This document shows, one piece after another, positions 53,801 to 64,000 of a stretch of DNA of 64,000 bases. A program made the position numbers and the translations under genes. Numbering within the stretch: position 1 is the stretch's first letter; each line of letters starts with the position of its first letter. The stretch comes from Nymphaea colorata (Eukaryota; Streptophyta; Magnoliopsida; Nymphaeales; Nymphaeaceae), in the NCBI RefSeq assembly GCF_008831285.2, contig NC_045143.1, forward strand, positions 2,737,503-2,801,502, in the 5' to 3' direction. The notes beneath the pieces are model-generated. The model did not search any database and had not been told where the DNA came from. It was given only the letters and a program-made list of their open reading frames with translations.

Positions 53801-56800
53801 GCATCTTTAACACACTTAAGAGTCAACAAAGAGTATGTAATATGCTCCCTGTATTGAAAAGGTCCTTACTTGACCAATATAGTTTAATATCTTGTATCTT
53901 TAACTTGTACATCTGTGAGCAAATGTGTGTGGGTGTGCCTAAATATGAAAATCATAGATCTACATTGGTTAAGGTGTGCAGTCACGTGCCCCACCTTTAT
54001 CCAGTAAACAATGCCTCCCATTTAACATGATTCCACAGATAAGTTCAGAACGAATTGTTGCCTAAAAATTTTTCCATGTAAAATGACAATCACCATCTCA
54101 TAAATGTTGGTCTTGATCTCATACCGGAAACCCCAAGAAAAATCGCAAAGGCCCGTATCAGGCCATATTGGCCATTAGAAAAATAACTTCTACTCATCTA
54201 TACATAAAATCTTTTTAGTACCATTTCACTCAAATATTAGCCAATATGAGGCTGAATTCACCATACAGGCCAGTATGGCCCAAGTCAGCCCCATATTGGA
54301 CAATATTTAGAGGAGGGCCCTCATCATCCCCTACCTCGTTGCTGTGTCAGGGGCCAATACAATGTGTATCACGTGATGTGGGCCGATACACACAAGTACT
54401 GCTAAAACTAATCATGTAAACTGAATCAATACTGATAACACTAATTTTAAACTGCATTTGGTATATATTGCAGGATGGCTGGAGCACTTGCAACTTGAAA
54501 GTTGTTCAGTTACATAACTAAAACCTGCTTTTACTTAAGAGACCATCTGAATGACATATTAATGGTGGCCATTTTAAACAATCTATCATTTGTCTGATGG
54601 AGCACAGTGGTCAGACACACACACACACACACACACAAAACACACATAGAGAGAGAGAAAGGTGGGTGGCAGGGTGGAATGTCAAAGAATACTGTAGGCA
54701 AAGATCTTCATTGCACAAGCTGAACCTGAAACTTTGCCAGGGTCTACAGCTTCTGAAGATCCAGTGAAACCCTTGTTTTTACCAAACTGCAGCAAACTTG
54801 GTGCAGCTATGTGCTACTAGAATGGATTTCTGACTGAGACTAATAAGGAATCATGAAGTTGCTGAATCTCGATCATTTCTGGTTCAATGTTTCTGAGTTA
54901 ATTGACAATCCAACATAAATTGCCGAATTGCAATGTTTCTAAGATAATTGACAAATCCAGCATAAATTGCCAAACTGCATGTAAACTAATACCTTGATTG
55001 TTGCAGTTGAATTTAGGGCTCAACATTTCCTTAAAATTAAAAATGTCATGTTTGATCAATCATATTGTAATATAAGAAAACCAACACATACTAGTCGCTG
55101 TATCTAGCTTATTTGTCATAAAACATACCTTTGATCTTGATCGAACTGCAGGATCACTACTTCGGGAAAGAAGACGAGCAAGAGGAAGAATTTCAGCAAC
55201 TTCAGCATGAGGAACCTCCAGCCTAATTCGCCACCTCCCCAGCGAAGATATCACTCTACCTAACTGCCCTGCCATGGCACGTTTCATCAAACCATCTGCC
55301 TCCCTTTCAGCAGGGTAACGATCACGAGTACCAGGCAAAACATACTCCCCCTGAAGCTCATACTTGCTGCTCAGTTGCTCCAAGACAGTCTTTTCAATAG
55401 TTATCTGAATGATGGCACAGAATTTCAACCTTAAAGCTCACACTAAATCATTTTTGACATAATGACAGCTACCATCTAAAAACAGAACCAGTCCCCAAAA
55501 AAAAAAAAGTTGAAAGGAAGCCAATTCACTGCATAAAAATGACTTGCCCGTGAAAGCATACAGTGAAAGCTAACAATTTCAACAGCCGCATACCAACTGT
55601 GCACAAAGTCTTAGCACACCATTCTTGTCAAAAAACAAAACCCAGGGTTCAAGCTAAAGCTCGAGCTCAATTCTGATGGACTAAGCAGAGCTTGAGTAAG
55701 ATTCAATTCAAGCTCAAGTCCAGCACAAGCTTGACTTGGCTGAAGTTCACTCGTAAGCATCCAGAGTTTGGAAGCTGAAAGTTATTAAAGATCTTGAAAC
55801 CCTTAGAGTTTGGGAATTGAAACTATGAACTTCGAATCACGTTGATGGATTACAATATTCTTCTATGCAGTGGGTTGCCGACAACTTGGTATGACATATG
55901 AGTTTTGTGGCTAATTTATGCAGTTACGGTGCTTACGCTTATAGCTAGTTTTGATTGTTACCAGTTACATGTTACTTGTTAGTTATTCATTTGTTTCTTA
56001 AATTGTTATTTGTTATGCAATTAGCATGCTGCTTGTTTAATTAGCAAATTCTAACTCATTTAGTTGTTTACTTTTACATATTCTATGTATTCATTTTACT
56101 TTTCATTTATTTTATTTTATCTATTTTTTAGGTTTCTTCTTTTTGGAGAATACCCAAGAGAAACCTTGCTGATAGAAACCTGAGAAATATATTTGTGACT
56201 ACACTTCATATTAATAACATGACAGTGCCATAAGATACTTGAGGAATACTCGGCCTACTATTCATAGACACGTGCCCTTTAGTGATTTAGTGTCTACATG
56301 ATCTACATAAATTATCTATCAGAATAAAGATAAAGTACTTACAACATCACCGCTCCATCTGGCAGACACATCAAGAGCTTCACCTTGTACACCACTAAAT
56401 TTTGGATGAATTACAGACAAGGACCCATGACCTCTTCTCTTCTGAAAATTTAGTTGAAGCTCAGCCTGAAGCAAACATGACATACGAAACTAGTGATATC
56501 TCTATTAATGATGGAACAGAAAGCAGTTCCTTATGAAACTTCTAGAGTAAACAAGAAGAAACAAGCTAAATTCTAATTTAAGCAGATGGAAATTTTCTTA
56601 TAAAAGTCAAGCATTTTTCCTTTCTTGTTTCCTGGCTAACAAAATATCTGATTTAATTTTGAAGGTAACTGACAACAAACAAGCAACACAGCAGGATTAG
56701 GCAAACCACACAATGAGAAATAATAGCTCTTAGTTTCAAACCTTCCACTAGCTATTGCCCAACTTGGGGATCACAAAGATAAATAAGCAAATGGATAAAC

Positions 56801-59800
56801 CAAACTAAATGAGATAGTGAAACATGTAGCTAATAAAATATAAGCTGCACATCAAGCACACACACACACTCTAGATTTCCTTCATCCAGTTAGATTTTAA
56901 GTTCTATACATTGCTGTCCATAACCTATTACCTTCACATTAGTATAGTCATCTTTTTTTTCTCCTTTTGCAAAAAAAAATATGTGCCTGGAACATAATCT
57001 AACCAATCCATTTCAAAGGCCTTACAGTGCCAATCTCTCATCTGCAAGCAGCCTAGCATTCATTACTTATAAGTTATAACATTTCAAGAGCTGAAGCAAC
57101 TATCCTGGTGACAAGTTCACTATCTCATTTCATGAACCATAAAACCCAAAAACTAAGATTTCTTTCCTTCTTAATCAATGAAAACTAGTGTAATAACATG
57201 ATAAATTACCATGACACGGTGGACAATTCGAGCTTTTTTATATGTGAACTCGTGAAGACAGTTACAACTATGGTGACTTAGGATCTTTCTGTTACAGTTA
57301 TACATACACACAAATTTGCTGTATTAAATCTCTTGTGGTTTCTTTTTCCTTTTTTCATATGGTTCTGTGTGCATTTTCCCCTAGTTGCTGGGTAGCCATA
57401 TAGCTAGCTTAAGTGACAATTCAAACATATTCCTTCTTGACCAAGGAAAAATGCTGTGATGGTATCAAAAATTGCTGCCTTACCATTGATACACCCAAGT
57501 GTTTTACACGTACACAGGGTTACAACTTACAACTATAGGTAATTGTGATCTTTATGTGATGGTTAACATACAAGCACACGCGTATGTATATCTACATTCA
57601 ATTTTTCTTTCTTTTTATCCAGCTTTGTATGCATTTGCAATGACTCACATTGGATTATCTAGTTGCTCGTGCAACAGCTAGTTTAACCAGTCATTGGAAC
57701 TTACTCCTTTGCCATGAGAACTGCTAAAATGGCATCACAAGTTACTCTCTTACCATTTATATGTTTGAGTTTTTCACGTGGGAACAATAACTTGGGCCTT
57801 ATGAATTATGATCTTTATGTTACACAGTGTGTGTGGTGTTTACCAAATCATTTTAGAATTCAGTTTTTCTTGGAAATTTTTTAGAAAAAAAATTACAAAA
57901 ATGCCTAATTTTGGGCAAATAACACCCGCTCAATTTTAGAAACTAAAAAATAGGCATCTAAAGACAGAGAGATTCCCAAAGAGCTGCCTATCGATAGAAA
58001 ACATTAATTTGTTAATATAAAATGACAAAAGTACCTCTCATTAAGACAAATTATCTTTTTGTGCCCAAGGGTGAGTGGTTCTTTACAAGAGGTATTTTTG
58101 TTATTTTATATAAAAAAACTAGTGTGTTAATTTTTATGTCAGTAGAGGCTCTTTGAGGGTTTCTCTCAAGCCTATCTATCTCATGGTCAGTTTACATTAA
58201 TCAAGAGATTCAAGACATTGAACCAACAATTAAATAGTCGAACAGCTAGTTTAACTTAATGTTGTAAAAGGCATATCGTAATGTGCACTGGTCAGGCCAA
58301 CCTATATGTCATGTCGTAAAGTATTGTAAATGTAGCGTAGCTTGTCGTAAAATTAATTTTTTAATTCAAAAGAATTAGAAAAAGAAAAATTCAACAAAAA
58401 AAAGGAAAAATGTATTCCGTGTAAAAAACTCATCAACGTTCATGATTCATCATTCATAAGCCATAAAATATCAAAAAAATATTCAAAAATGAGAAATAAT
58501 TGATTCAGGATAACATAGTAAGCATCCATCACAAGTTCAAAGTGTTTTAGATTATATCACAAGTTCACAAATCACAACATATAATTGTTCACTGCAAAGT
58601 CCCAAATATCACGATTACCATCAATCAAGGATAACTGTCTTCATCTTCATCCTCATTTTCTTTGTGATTTGTTTCAATGCCTTCAAATAGAATGTTATCA
58701 CCAATAGATGGTTGATTTTTCTAGAAAACTAGCAATGTCTCCCCCTCCCACAGTTCTTAAAGATGTTTCAAAAGTGGAAAGAATGAGCTGTTCTAAAAAG
58801 AAGCATGAATTGTTTTGTCCTACATGGGTGTATCGCCTCTATCGCACGATAAACCCCCCCCCCCCCCCTATCACACGACACATGCGATACGCCTATGATA
58901 CACAGGCATATCGTGTATTGCAGGTGTATCAAATATGTTTTTCACATCTATACTATACTGATACGGATAACCCTGGTTTAACTATCCAATAGCCCCCAAG
59001 ATTGCACCAATAGCTAGCACACGGCATACAGTATGTATATAAATTGGGTATGCTCCCCTTGTTCATGTTAGGTCTCTTCTTGGTAAAAATTTCTATACTT
59101 TTTGAGTGATTGCTCTTCTTGCTCTTTTGAAAATATTATATATTCTTTATGAAATTGATTATCAGTGTGAAATTGTATAATTCTCTCGGGCATGCACTTA
59201 ATTACACGTTCTGAGGACATATATGAAAGCTACTATTTTAGCACAACGAAGACAATAGAACCTTTGCAGAGAAACTACTAGCTAGTTCAAGAACACATGA
59301 GATTTCAAGTTTCCCTCTCCTGTCAGATTATTATTGGAGCACTTCCTACACAAGAGGTAATAAGAGACAAGAACACACACACACAAAGACACAATATCCC
59401 CGAGTGACTTGAAAAAGCATCCAAATTGTATAAGGTTTGGAGATTCACAAATACGCACACAAAAAGAGACTGAGGGCGTTTTGTAAGCATACTATAATCA
59501 CCTAAAAAACCCAAACAGGATAAACTTTTCACCAAAAGTACATCTGAAAAGAGGAGTGAAAACCAGTCTTTAGAAGGTCCTACAAAAATCACCTCATAAA
59601 CCAAAAAAAAAAAATCAAGTGCCAAACTAAATCGTAGAAAATTTCATCGTCACAAGATACTAAGAGTACAAGGAGAAATTATTAAAATGCAACAAAAATA
59701 ATAATTAATTAAACAAATGTTATTTGAATTAAAGAAATAAACAAATAAAGGATAAGAGAAGTTAGAGAACTAAAAAATATTGCAGAAATCACAACTCATA

Positions 59801-61313
59801 TTTTTAAAAATGTCAACCATTTGCAAGCCTGATAAAATTCTTAGCATATGACAAGGTTTAAAAATGCAGTTAATCTCTTTGACCACATCAATTAGCTAGG
59901 AAATTAAGGTTCAAATTTCTTATTCCACGGATGCACCATATATATCCGCTACAAAAATAAGACCAAATAATGGACATAAGAATTTAACAAAAAAATCCCA
60001 CAGTTCTCTTTAAAAAAAAAAAGAAAAAATCTTGCATACAGACCAACTACATCAGTTTCAAGGAAAAGATTGCCTTACCTTTTGTATAGTTCCTCGGAGT
60101 GAGGCTACTTCCAATTCATCGAGTGGTAAATTTCGTACCTATTTATAGCACCAACTTTAGTTATACAAAGTAAAGGAACAAAGCTGCTGATGCTACCTTT
60201 CATGAAGCAAATTAATCTGATAATTGAAATTTATAGTTAATTTGCTGATATTAAAATAATGAATTAGAAAAGAAAAATACCTCCAGATCTGCAGAATAAT
60301 GTGGCCGATAGCAAACATTAGCCCGAAGCTGCCCCTTCTGTAAAGAGGTTGATATCATTGTCCCTTTTGACAGATCATTATGTTTAGTCCGCAAAAAAGG
60401 CCCAACAATTTCCACCATCAAATTTTCATCTGGTCTCCCAGAGACATCCAGCTGGACACCAAACAAATATGAGACTCATTTAGAGCAAATATATGAACGG
60501 ACCATATCTTAAAAGCAAACATTGTATAACAGTCACACATCCAGAATTAAGAATGCAAAAGTTCCATTGTCATACACCCAGTCCCCACAAGGGCAGTTTA
60601 TAATTAACAAAATTTCAGTTTCATGTTGTCCAAGTAAATAATATAAAAAACAATTATTTTCTATTGAGGATCAAATCAAAACACTTCAAGCAGCCCTAAT
60701 TTTATTTATATAACATATTCACCTAATTTTCATACTTAGATCGGAAGGCAAAGACATTCAAGTAACTGACTGCAGGCCTTGCCTTTCAGATGTGAAGACA
60801 TACCAACGGCAAGCTCAGAAGCACAGAGGACTTCATTGACCTTCAAAAAATATGAAAAGCAAACTCGACTAGCATGGTTTTCATTGGTCTGCAGCTAGGT
60901 GCATTGTAAGTATAACTTCATTGGGGTAAGTCAAAACTAGAAGAAAAGCTAGGGTTTGCAGAAATTCCAAGAAGCTCAAACCAGATCCCTACAAGTACAT
61001 GGTGTGTTATCCACATTCTTCTGAAATTAACAAAGCAGATCAAAAAGGTAACTGACATTCTTAGGAGATTTTCCTAGCATGCAGCAGTATACGTGACAAG
61101 ACATCATATGTTCCATAAATGAAGGCAATACATCTAATCCAATCCAAGCAAATGTTCTGCAGTGCCCGACTTGCATATCACAGTCCAAATTGCCAAAGCC
61201 AGTCATCAGATATAGGTCTTTGAAGACTAATTTGGACTAGTCAGTCCGACTCAGTCCAAGTTGATTGACTGCAAATAAACAAATACATATACTTATGTGG
61301 AAATAGATACAGA

Positions 61314-61407
<94 letters not shown>

Positions 61408-64000
61408 AAGAATGCACACATATATTTATAAATTATGGTTTTGTTATGCTGAGTAATTGATGAGTCTAACGAACGCTAATTTGAAACACAGGTTGGTCAA
61501 TAACCGACTAGTTGGAATTTTGACAACTATCAATACAGTCTAATTCAGGAAAACGAAAAATTGATAGTCCATACATAAGAAAAATTAAATGGTAGGCAAC
61601 TATCAAACAACTGCACTGAAGTATAAATTATTAAAACTGATAAAAATGGTTAATGCAGTTAGGAAGGACAAAATTAATATTGACTGTCAAGTTGTCATCT
61701 GCAACCTTCATATTGTCCTGCGAGACATTCACAGATCCCACTAAATGGGGTGCTATCATCAATTGATTTAACCTGATTCCAGACAACAATACATCCCCAA
61801 TGAGAACCGATGGTCCCTGTTCTGCAACAACATGGGTGCCATTCATATTCCTCTTACTGCCTAAAGCCCCTTTTCCATCAACAGCATTGGGAGATCTCGT
61901 TACAAGCCCCTGAAGCTTTATCCTTCCAGTTGCTTTTACATGCAATGGTTTTGGTGTACCAAATAAATCTGAAGAGACCAAATTAACAATGTCAAATCCA
62001 CGCAAACGAAGATCTAGTTCAACTCCATCAATAACTGGAGGCACTGGATTCTTTAAATCCTCAGGTCTCCTCTGGTCAACCAAAAGCTCATTAGGATATG
62101 ATGTTAGAAGTTTTAAATAGATCTCAAAAGCAGCTGACGAAGAGCTAACTGTGATGTGCTCATGGGCAATTATAATGTCACCACGAGCATCATTAAATGA
62201 CTCTTCAGCATTTGGTGCAGCCCACTTAATATCAAATCTCCTGAAAATCAAACCACAAATAAAGATAAATTCAACATGGATGGAGAAGCTACTACATGAA
62301 GAGCAACTTTTGACACCTTTGGAGATAAAATGAACCTAAAGAAGATTCTACAAAGAGTTCCAGATCCTTTTATAATCTTGGAAGGCAGTATAGACTTACG
62401 GTTTCAAAAGAGAACCAGAAAGTTTTGTTTCCCCATTTATGTATCCAATCTTAACTGGCAGTGGCTGCACTTCAGCAGGTAAATACCTGCAAATGACGTC
62501 ATCAAATGACAAACTTCCAGACCAATTAACATCCAGTGCTGAATCATCATCCTCTCCCTGTCATTCTAAAAAAAATCAGTATCCAAAAATAATAGCTTGG
62601 AAAAAACACAGATCAGCCCATGCAAAAAACAAGATAATCATTTCAAAATGCCATATTGACTAGTTTGATTCTTGTTCTTCAGACCAGCTGTCAATACAAA
62701 ATCAAATCATTAGGCTAAGTGCAGTAATAATGCACTGAGCATGAATAAGCATGAAAGGAGCCACTGGTATTCAACACTCAGTTGATACGATAAGTATGAA
62801 AACAACCAGAAGCTACAATTTAATAACTGCCAACATCAATTTTATTTATGAAATATCATATTTATGCAGTTGTTCCTGGAAAAGGTAAAACTTCAAAAGA
62901 TGAAAATGTTTTCTGGCTATTACATAGCATAACACAATTTTTTCAAAAAGAAAAAATATATATATACATCAATTTATTTCCTTTCTGTAAGATTTAAAAA
63001 TATATATATACATCAATTTATTTCCTTTCTGTAAGATTTAAACGATGTGACTCACTTGATTAAATGTTCTCCACTAGCATATAGCATTGATAACATTATC
63101 TGGATATACTATTATCCAGAATTTTCCTATAAGGCCTCTCCAGGGGCTATTTTGGAACTGTAGAATATCCTCTTAACACCCTAAGAACTTCCCATGCTAT
63201 TATCAATGATAGGAACGGTGACTATGACACCAAAACGCAGCCACAAAAGCAAAACCAGCAACCTGGTTTAAGTGGCGTTATATGCCACTTGAACCTAATG
63301 AAGGCAAGAAGGAGAGATAAGTTAAAAGGAAAGAAAAACTGAGGTTCCTCTTAAATAGAAGAACCAGGTCAGATTGCATGGTTGTATTTTATTGAGCCAA
63401 TCAACAATTCAGAAATAGATCATGCATGGGATAAATTGGAATGAAGAACAGCAAATGTGGCTGGATAAAATAATATTGGCAGTTCCAGAAAGTAAAAAAG
63501 CAAGGAAATGATTGTGGAAAGACAGATAAGACAAATTGGTTCTTAGATTTGTAACTTAATATGCCAAAATCACCTTCAACAAATCTTACATTAGATGGTA
63601 GTATATGAACTCCAGAAATTTTACCTCAGGACAAATCCATGCATTTCCTGCACCACGAATTTCACCACCATCCAGAAGACTCACTCTAATACCATACAAG
63701 TCGGCAACCTGGACAAAGATCCATTATTAACAGGAAAAATAAGTGAATTAATGTCTTGATAGTTTGGAAGAGAATTTACATATGTGCCAAACGAAACAGC
63801 AGAGAGGAGAAACTTACACTGTTGTCCATGTTGTAAGTGAAATTCGCAGAAACATAAGAAAATGGAATACGATCAAAAGCTGCAATGGCTCCAGCTTCTT
63901 TGTTCTTCAACATTGCTTCATATGCCAATGATGAAGGGACTCTTGCAATATGTCCTGTTCTTCTGGAAACCATTCCACTGCCAATTATCACAGGGGCATC
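44855..64000 (-). CDS. TIC236: TIC236, TamB-like chloroplast inner-envelope protein (C-terminal part; gene continues past the window)
   Basis: TIC236 sits in the chloroplast inner envelope and spans the intermembrane space to link the TIC and TOC translocons; it is the plant relative of bacterial TamB. Seventeen exons on the minus strand encode the last 1331 residues: 64000(edge)-63818, 63708-63625, 62557-62400, 62240-61706, 60451-60281, 60138-60079, 56465-56343, 55404-55129, 53340-53275, 53162-53031, 51698-50874, 50581-50301, 50164-49914, 49477-49239, 49139-48948, 46024-45752 and 45001-44855. All phases join without a break. Diagnostic blocks include GNAWICPE, GPKTNLHFAVLNFPVSL, GGTVNFKSNRLSI, GEAYLPHDKG, VEVQLGKRLQ and the C-terminal EYSATSQD. 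The TamB/DUF490 domain is the C-terminal part. It is built of repeated beta-rich modules; the N-terminal transit peptide and membrane anchor lie beyond the window. Several introns carry inserted repeats. Confidence 0.95.
48080..48360. repeat. Dispersed repeat copy 1, rich in gactagtc motifs
   Basis: A stretch with several GACTAGTC and GGTCAA motifs, then a T-rich tract (catatatgtttcttgattt), followed by tagtcaattgactt. A related copy in opposite orientation lies at about 61225-61500; the tracts around the T-rich part align. Both are in TIC236 introns. The family is unknown. Confidence 0.5.
48520..48800. repeat. Degenerate cctaggtgg-rich repeat
   Basis: Several degenerate CACCTAGG/CCTAGG motifs occur (aggtgaccctaggtgg, cacctaggtggcaag, cacctagggcctaggc). 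Sequences of this type are common repeat debris in plant genomes. It lies in the intron between TIC236 exons 48948 and 46024. Borders are approximate. Confidence 0.45.
52260..52290. repeat. (GACA)n microsatellite
   Basis: About six GACA/CAGA units in the TIC236 intron between the exons at 53031 and 51698. Confidence 0.85.
53716..53881. repeat. 83-bp tandem duplication in a TIC236 intron
   Basis: The unit starting tagcatctttaacacactt is repeated once with an 83-bp period and I see a single substitution between copies. Such identity suggests a recent event. It lies between TIC236 exons 55129 and 53340. Confidence 0.9.
54100..54410. repeat. Degenerate ccatattggcc-type repeat debris
   Basis: Repeated degenerate motifs (gccatattggcc, gccagtatggccc, ccatattggacaat, gggccgataca) suggest old dispersed repeat. 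Short related motifs (tatcgtaatg, gcgatacgcc, catatcgtgtat) recur at 58260-58330 and 58830-58930. Borders and family are not defined. Confidence 0.4.
54615..54638. repeat. (AC)n microsatellite
   Basis: About 12 CA units, interrupted shortly after by aaaacacac, then a GA run (gagagagaga). In a TIC236 intron. Confidence 0.85.
57204..57835. repeat. Three degenerate copies of a roughly 272-bp unit
   Basis: Similar blocks begin near 57207, 57480 and 57752, each starting taccat, with a CACGTG/CTCGTG-like element, then ttacaact or similar and gatctttatgt or similar. Spacing is 273 and 272 bp. The copies are well diverged, and the last is incomplete. They sit in the 3.6-kb TIC236 intron between exons 60079 and 56465. 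Confidence 0.6.
61225..61500. repeat. Dispersed repeat copy 2, with a long (AT)n tract
   Basis: Flanks are related, in inverted orientation, to 48080-48360 (gactagtc-type motifs, gttgattgac, ggttggtcaataacc). In the middle, 61317-61397, is an (AT)n run of about 40 units followed by AC units, expanded where copy 1 has only a short T-rich tract. In the TIC236 intron between exons 61706 and 60451. Confidence 0.55.
62952..63043. repeat. 44-bp tandem duplication in a TIC236 intron
   Basis: The unit with tatatatacatcaatttat occurs twice with a 44-bp period and no mismatch that I see. Lies between TIC236 exons 63625 and 62557. Confidence 0.85.

Noticed and set aside
61237-61419. Minus-strand frame encoding alternating Ile-Tyr
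   Set aside because: Pure translation of the (AT)n microsatellite in a TIC236 intron.

Overview
This window is nuclear DNA of a flowering plant. The genes are intron-rich with GT-AG splicing, intergenic DNA is AT-rich, CT/AT/ATT microsatellites are frequent, and every recognisable gene belongs to a plant family (MYB-CC/PHR1, SIP1-type trihelix, plant-type XRCC1, DYW-class PPR, PAM2-CUE protein, TIC236). It is not obviously a grass; I cannot name the clade from the sequence alone. I rebuilt gene models by hand, joining exons only where splice sites and codon phase agree.

Layout. A possible last exon of an unknown gene lies at the left edge (41-130, +). Two tandem genes for small heavy-metal-associated (HMA) domain proteins follow (1335-2154 and 4484-5247, both -); they share a three-exon structure and recognisable flanks. 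The stretch 5.3-13 kb is mostly gene-poor and holds a short hAT-like element with an 8-bp target duplication. PHR1, the phosphate-starvation regulator, occupies 13288-16192 (+, seven coding exons, one GC-AG intron). An intronless multi-pass membrane protein is at 19064-19978 (+). Unassigned exon-like segments (-) lie near 20.4-21.2 kb, then a trihelix transcription factor at 23143-24330 (-). XRCC1, a DNA single-strand-break repair scaffold, spans 26092-32494 (-, eight coding exons). After 3.8 kb of intergenic DNA with a striking hairpin comes an intronless PPR-DYW organelle RNA editing factor (36348-39002, +). A small PAM2/CUE poly(A)-binding-protein interactor lies at 41205-41630 (-). The last 19 kb (44855-64000, -) is the 3' part of TIC236, the TamB/DUF490-like chloroplast inner-envelope protein; 17 exons encode its C-terminal 1331 residues and the gene runs off the right edge.

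The genes form no pathway together: this is an ordinary euchromatic stretch of independent housekeeping and regulatory genes. The unusual material is in gene structure (a one-codon coding exon, a GC-AG intron, a NAGNAG acceptor, an exon-like insert in an XRCC1 intron) and in repeats (a hairpin at 33.75 kb, tandem duplications inside TIC236 introns, a roughly 272-bp degenerate triplication). I saw no convincing previously undescribed system; the hairpin and the XRCC1 exon-like insert are the best candidates for something new.
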